Assembly: GCF_036884655.1 (NCBI RefSeq)
Contig: NC_088335.1
Span: forward strand, 47,559,001 to 47,623,000
Direction of reading: 5' to 3'
Length of the DNA: 64,000 nucleotides
Source of the DNA: Musa acuminata AAA Group
Lineage: Eukaryota; Streptophyta; Magnoliopsida; Zingiberales; Musaceae
Made by a program: the position numbers and the translations under genes. The notes beneath the pieces are model-generated. The model ran no database searches. It was not told the origin of the DNA and saw only the letters and a list, made by a program, of their open reading frames with translations. Every line of letters begins with the position of its first letter. The stretch's first letter is position 1. Below are positions 60,687-64,000 of the stretch, piece by piece.

Positions 60687-63518
60687 TCAAAGCCACGACA
60701 TCGACTTTGAGATAGACTCCCAGCCAGTGCTCGCCTTCAGTCGATGGTCTCCTTCAAGGCTCGACATAAGGCTTTCAGGCATATCTTGTAAGTATAGATG
60801 GCGGAGAGCGGGAAGGTTGTCGATGCCACAAAGTCCTTCTCCCTGTAGATCTCTGCAGCGGCTAAGATGCAGCAAAGACAAGCTCGGCAGAGCCTTTTCC
60901 TCCATGTCCAGCTGACTCAGGCGTTTCAACTCTGCAATATTAAGTGACTTCAGACGCAAGAACATGTTTGCACGGAAGCGCAGCTGCTCTCCGTTGTATG
61001 CCCTTCGCAGCGTGAGGTGGGCAAGACTATCTAGTTTCTCAAGATGAGGAATTGGGTTGCAGGTAGCTTTCAGTTGAGAATCCAGCAAGTACAAGTGAGT
61101 TAGGCTGCTTAGGAGATTGAACCATGGAGGGACTTTCCACAGCTGCCCATCCAATACGAGCTTGCGGAGGTGAGGTGGAGGAGAAGGCAGGGAGTCCAAC
61201 ATCAGTGCCTCGTCGGATGCCGCGTCGATAGTGAGGGAGAGAAGCTGGCCCATCTTGCTAATGGAATCGCACAGCTGAATCCCGTCTTCTGCATGCACGT
61301 TCGTAAGTCCAAGGCGTCTCAGTCGGACCAGCGCAGCTATTTCAGCGATGAGCCTCTCATCTGCTTCGACTGTTTTCAGAGTCAGCAAGCCTTTCATATC
61401 CCGTATCCACGAACTGGTATCTGTTTTTATCCTTGGAGCTTTTTGATTCAGTATGTCGTCAATCTTCTTCACGGTTGCCTGATCGGATACTAAATTAATT
61501 ATACCCCTCCCTTTTTTTAGCTTCTTTAGTACATAAACACAGTCCATTAGCAGATGCCGCAGTTCCTTGAGCTTAGCCACTTCATGGGGAAGACAAATCA
61601 CCTTGGTTCCCCTCAGATCCAAGGTCTCGAGCATCTTAAGTCTTTTGACATATTTGGGGAGCACTTCAACATTTGTGTCCCTTAAGCTCAAGTACCTTAG
61701 ATTGAACAGATCGAACACTTCACCCGGGACATGGTCGATAGGAACATTTCTCAGTTCCAGCACCTTCAACAGCATAAGATTTGCGGACATGGTTAGGAAA
61801 GAAGCAGCAGAAGCTTGGTCATCGACGAAGAAGAGAAGAGATCGAAGGCGAGACAACGGAGCCTCCTCCTTCTTATTATTTGGCGGGACAGCCGGGGCTT
61901 TCTCAATGCCGATCTGGACGGATAGGCGACGCGCTTTGACATCATCTACTTTCGCACCTTGCTCGTCCAAAACCGCACAGAGTTTGTGGGCTTTGGATAC
62001 ACATAGGGTTACCTCTCTCATGAGGATGTGCATTCGACAGGCTTTGACTTTGCCGGATTCATCCTTCCTTGCCACTTGGAGCATGCTACGAAGGATGAGC
62101 TCATCGAAGTAGCCCTCTGCGACTTCCTCCGATGTCATTCCGTGTATGTCCTCGACGAGTCCCTCCGCTACCCACAACCTGAGGAGCCAATTTTTCTTGA
62201 TCACATGGTTCTCCGGAAAGAGGCTACCACAGTGCAAGTAGCACTGCTTGAGATGGTTCGGTAGATCAGCGTAGCTAAGCATCAAGATGCGCGACATGGT
62301 TACGAGCATCTCGTTGTTGCTCAACTCTGAGCCGATACCATTGTAGAAGCGCTTCCAAGTCAAAGGACTCCGATCTTTGGACGACAACAAGCTTCCTAGT
62401 GTAAGGACAGCTAAAGGCAAGCCTTCACACTTCGCTACAATTTTTCGAGCCCAGTCCTCTAAATCTTTGGGGCAAGACTTATTAGGATCTATCCAGAAAG
62501 CCTTCTTGCAGAAAAGAGACCAAGCTTCGGATTCAGGCAAAGGCTGGAGGTTCAAGATATGGCTGTCGATGCATAGCGAGGCAGCTACGTGGTGGTCTCT
62601 TGTGGTGACGATGACCCTACTGCCCACTTTACCGTTTTGCAGGAGATAAGAAAAGTCATTACATGCGTTTCTGCTCCACACATCATCTAACACGATCACG
62701 TACCTCTTCTGATGAAGGCACTCGTCGAGCTCGTCTGGTGTCCCCTGCACCTCGCGGTTGCCTATGATCTGCCTTACGATGCTTCGCAACGGCTCCTCAG
62801 CGTTGTAGGTTTTGGAGATGGAAACCCAAGCAAAGCAATCGAAGTGTCCCCTGACAAGCTGGTCGTTGTAGACTCTCCTGGCCAGGCAAGTCTTGCCCAG
62901 GCCGCCCATACCACAAATCGAGATCACCATGTTCCTCGGGGCGTCGTCAGTCTCACCAAGGAGCCATGCAATGACTCTGGCTTCGTTTTGCTCCATTCCC
63001 ACCACATCAGTGCCCGTGGTTTCGTGAGGCAGCTCCTCATGTGGCTGCCACATCTGACAGCCACCGTGGTAGCTCTGTTCTTCTCTGCGCATCAAGAGTT
63101 GTGGCAGGTATCGGTCTCTTCTTTGTTTAATATTTTCGAATTCTTCTTTGACTTTGGTCAAACGAGTGCCGATGTAGTCTGAGGCGTGGGAGTTCCACGA
63201 TTTATCCCACTCTTGGCAGTGACCGAAGTAGACGATCAGATCCATCATGTCTTCGACATCCTGCGCTGTTTCCTTCACCTCCTCCACCCAATTCGCCTGG
63301 GACTCGCTGTCTTGTTTCCGTTGCTCCTCGTCACGTAGTAAGCACTGCATGCTCCTGAGCTCCTTCCTCAGGTTATCGAACTCATGTTCGATATCAATGC
63401 TTTTGGATCCTTGAGTCTTGTTGACGGCTGTTATCGCTCCTCGGACAGCAGCGGAGGTCAGATCCTTGCTCAAGCACGCCAGGTAGTTGCTCAGCACAGC
63501 AAAAGTCAGCGGATCCAT
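60687..63518 (-). CDS. CC-NBS-LRR (RPM1-like) disease resistance protein
   Basis: A single exon of 943 residues. The first ATG is at 63518 (MDPLTFAVLS); the frame is open only a little further upstream, via a TTG. Domains by residue: an Rx-type coiled coil (1-150) with the EDVID-like DVEDMMD at about 88; NB-ARC with the P-loop GMGGLGKT (203-210), RNBS-A FDCFAWVSISKTY, kinase-2 RYVIVLDDVW (about 272-281), RNBS-B GSRVIVTTRD, GLPLA (about 366) and RNBS-D CYLHCGSLFPENH. C-terminal LRRs of about 400 residues follow (LRYLSLRDTNVEVLP, LETLDLRGTKVICLP). Known role: cytoplasmic or membrane immune receptor that senses pathogen effectors directly or through guarded host proteins. Oddity: the MHD motif reads MHI (CRMHILMREV). 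The frame is otherwise intact, with no integrated decoy domain. Confidence 0.95.
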   Translation of the reverse strand: MDPLTFAVLSNYLACLSKDLTSAAVRGAITAVNKTQGSKSIDIEHEFDNLRKELRSMQCLLRDEEQRKQDSESQANWVEEVKETAQDVEDMMDLIVYFGHCQEWDKSWNSHASDYIGTRLTKVKEEFENIKQRRDRYLPQLLMRREEQSYHGGCQMWQPHEELPHETTGTDVVGMEQNEARVIAWLLGETDDAPRNMVISICGMGGLGKTCLARRVYNDQLVRGHFDCFAWVSISKTYNAEEPLRSIVRQIIGNREVQGTPDELDECLHQKRYVIVLDDVWSRNACNDFSYLLQNGKVGSRVIVTTRDHHVAASLCIDSHILNLQPLPESEAWSLFCKKAFWIDPNKSCPKDLEDWARKIVAKCEGLPLAVLTLGSLLSSKDRSPLTWKRFYNGIGSELSNNEMLVTMSRILMLSYADLPNHLKQCYLHCGSLFPENHVIKKNWLLRLWVAEGLVEDIHGMTSEEVAEGYFDELILRSMLQVARKDESGKVKACRMHILMREVTLCVSKAHKLCAVLDEQGAKVDDVKARRLSVQIGIEKAPAVPPNNKKEEAPLSRLRSLLFFVDDQASAASFLTMSANLMLLKVLELRNVPIDHVPGEVFDLFNLRYLSLRDTNVEVLPKYVKRLKMLETLDLRGTKVICLPHEVAKLKELRHLLMDCVYVLKKLKKGRGIINLVSDQATVKKIDDILNQKAPRIKTDTSSWIRDMKGLLTLKTVEADERLIAEIAALVRLRRLGLTNVHAEDGIQLCDSISKMGQLLSLTIDAASDEALMLDSLPSPPPHLRKLVLDGQLWKVPPWFNLLSSLTHLYLLDSQLKATCNPIPHLEKLDSLAHLTLRRAYNGEQLRFRANMFLRLKSLNIAELKRLSQLDMEEKALPSLSLLHLSRCRDLQGEGLCGIDNLPALRHLYLQDMPESLMSSLEGDHRLKASTGWESISKSMSWL

Positions 63519-64000
63519 TTCCAAAGATATGCTCTCAGCCGCTATACATCACCAACACTTCCGGCGTGACGGCCGCCGCTTACTGCTCCATAAACAAGCA
63601 ACGAAGGTTATGCATGCAAAACAAGTCTGTAATCTTACACATCGTAAAGAGATCAAGGAAGTTACATACCTTCTTCCACGGCGTCACTCCTTCCACAACC
63701 ATTCCCAGCTCAATCAAAATAGAGATTGATTGCATCTACCCAAAGGACCGTCTTCTATATAAATGCATGACACTATGGTCATTTCGACAAGAGGATCACT
63801 CCTCACCACTCATCTCGATGGATCATTCGGTGCATTGACGACCCCACTTGATCAATCATAACCCGATATCTTTTGTTGGATCATTCACCCAACCTGATGC
63901 TGTAGAAGCGCCTCTTTGTTGGATCTTGGTGCATTGACTTCACGTGTTGGAAGTCACTCACAGCTGGTTCAATCATTCATTGGCACTGACCCACCACCTT
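63519..64000 (-). promoter_or_regulatory. Promoter region of the resistance gene
   Basis: A TATA-like TTTATATAG lies at 63755-63763 (minus), about 240 bp before the ATG. Two W-box-like TTGAC cores occur in the plus orientation near 63834 and 63936. The phrase 'gttggatcattc / gttggatcttggtgcattgac' is partly repeated at 63830-63950. A small leader intron is possible but cannot be fixed. Confidence 0.4.

Noticed and set aside
63519..63524. Two-residue N-terminal extension of the NLR
   Set aside because: It begins at a TTG; the ATG at 63518 is the first standard start.
1..64000. tRNA, rRNA, CRISPR or prokaryotic-type defence systems
   Set aside because: I looked for cloverleaf-type sequences, rRNA cores and regular spacer-repeat arrays and saw none; all clear genes are plant nuclear.

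Overview
This is nuclear genomic DNA of a flowering plant. The basis is intron-split genes with GT-AG borders, plant-specific families, dinucleotide microsatellites and many retrotransposon remnants. High-GC exons in AT-rich surroundings suggest a monocot. The long terminal repeat (LTR) families resemble, from memory only, those of the banana family (Musa/Ensete), so that placement is an inference. I see no rRNA, tRNA, CRISPR array or prokaryotic-style operon, and no integrated plant virus.

Layout. 1-2000: a decayed minus-strand LTR retrotransposon. 2679-3401 (-): an NDR1/HIN1-like LEA_2 membrane protein. 7008-7362 (-): two exons of a heavy-metal-associated (HMA) protein gene with the rest missing. 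8098-9391 (+): a three-exon ALS3/STAR2-type transporter. 13131-14247 (+): a XERICO-type RING-H2 E3 ligase with a TATA box and a 5'UTR intron. 14546-15640: a terminal-inverted-repeat element that appears to carry the 3' part of a U-box/ARM E3 ligase gene. 19551-21187: a solo LTR with a target-site duplication, just past the end of a decayed TMEM245-like gene (21268-23860, -). That pseudogene lies head-to-head with an intact 1024-residue pentatricopeptide repeat (PPR) gene (24006-27080, +).

27521-27980 is a LINE-type DUF4283 fragment. 33354-37986 (+) is an eight-exon cellulose synthase-like E gene. 39950-41450 is a degenerate minisatellite. 41654-43022 (-) is a four-exon caffeate-type O-methyltransferase. 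43800-46260 holds a frameshifted Transposase_28 ('putative gypsy type transposon') gene. 46401-57120 is a long inverted repeat split by a full-length but mutated Ty3/gypsy chromovirus (47489-56357, TSD GAGAT). 60687-63518 (-) is a single-exon CC-NBS-LRR resistance gene.

The genes do not form a pathway. They are a typical plant mixture of ion tolerance (ALS3), ABA/ubiquitin signalling (XERICO), organelle RNA processing (PPR), cell-wall and phenylpropanoid metabolism (CslE, OMT) and immunity (NLR, NHL). The most distinctive observations are the nested inverted repeat, the gene-carrying TIR element, the decayed TMEM245 gene next to an intact PPR gene, and motif changes in the CslE (DDG to DDA) and NLR (MHD to MHI) genes.
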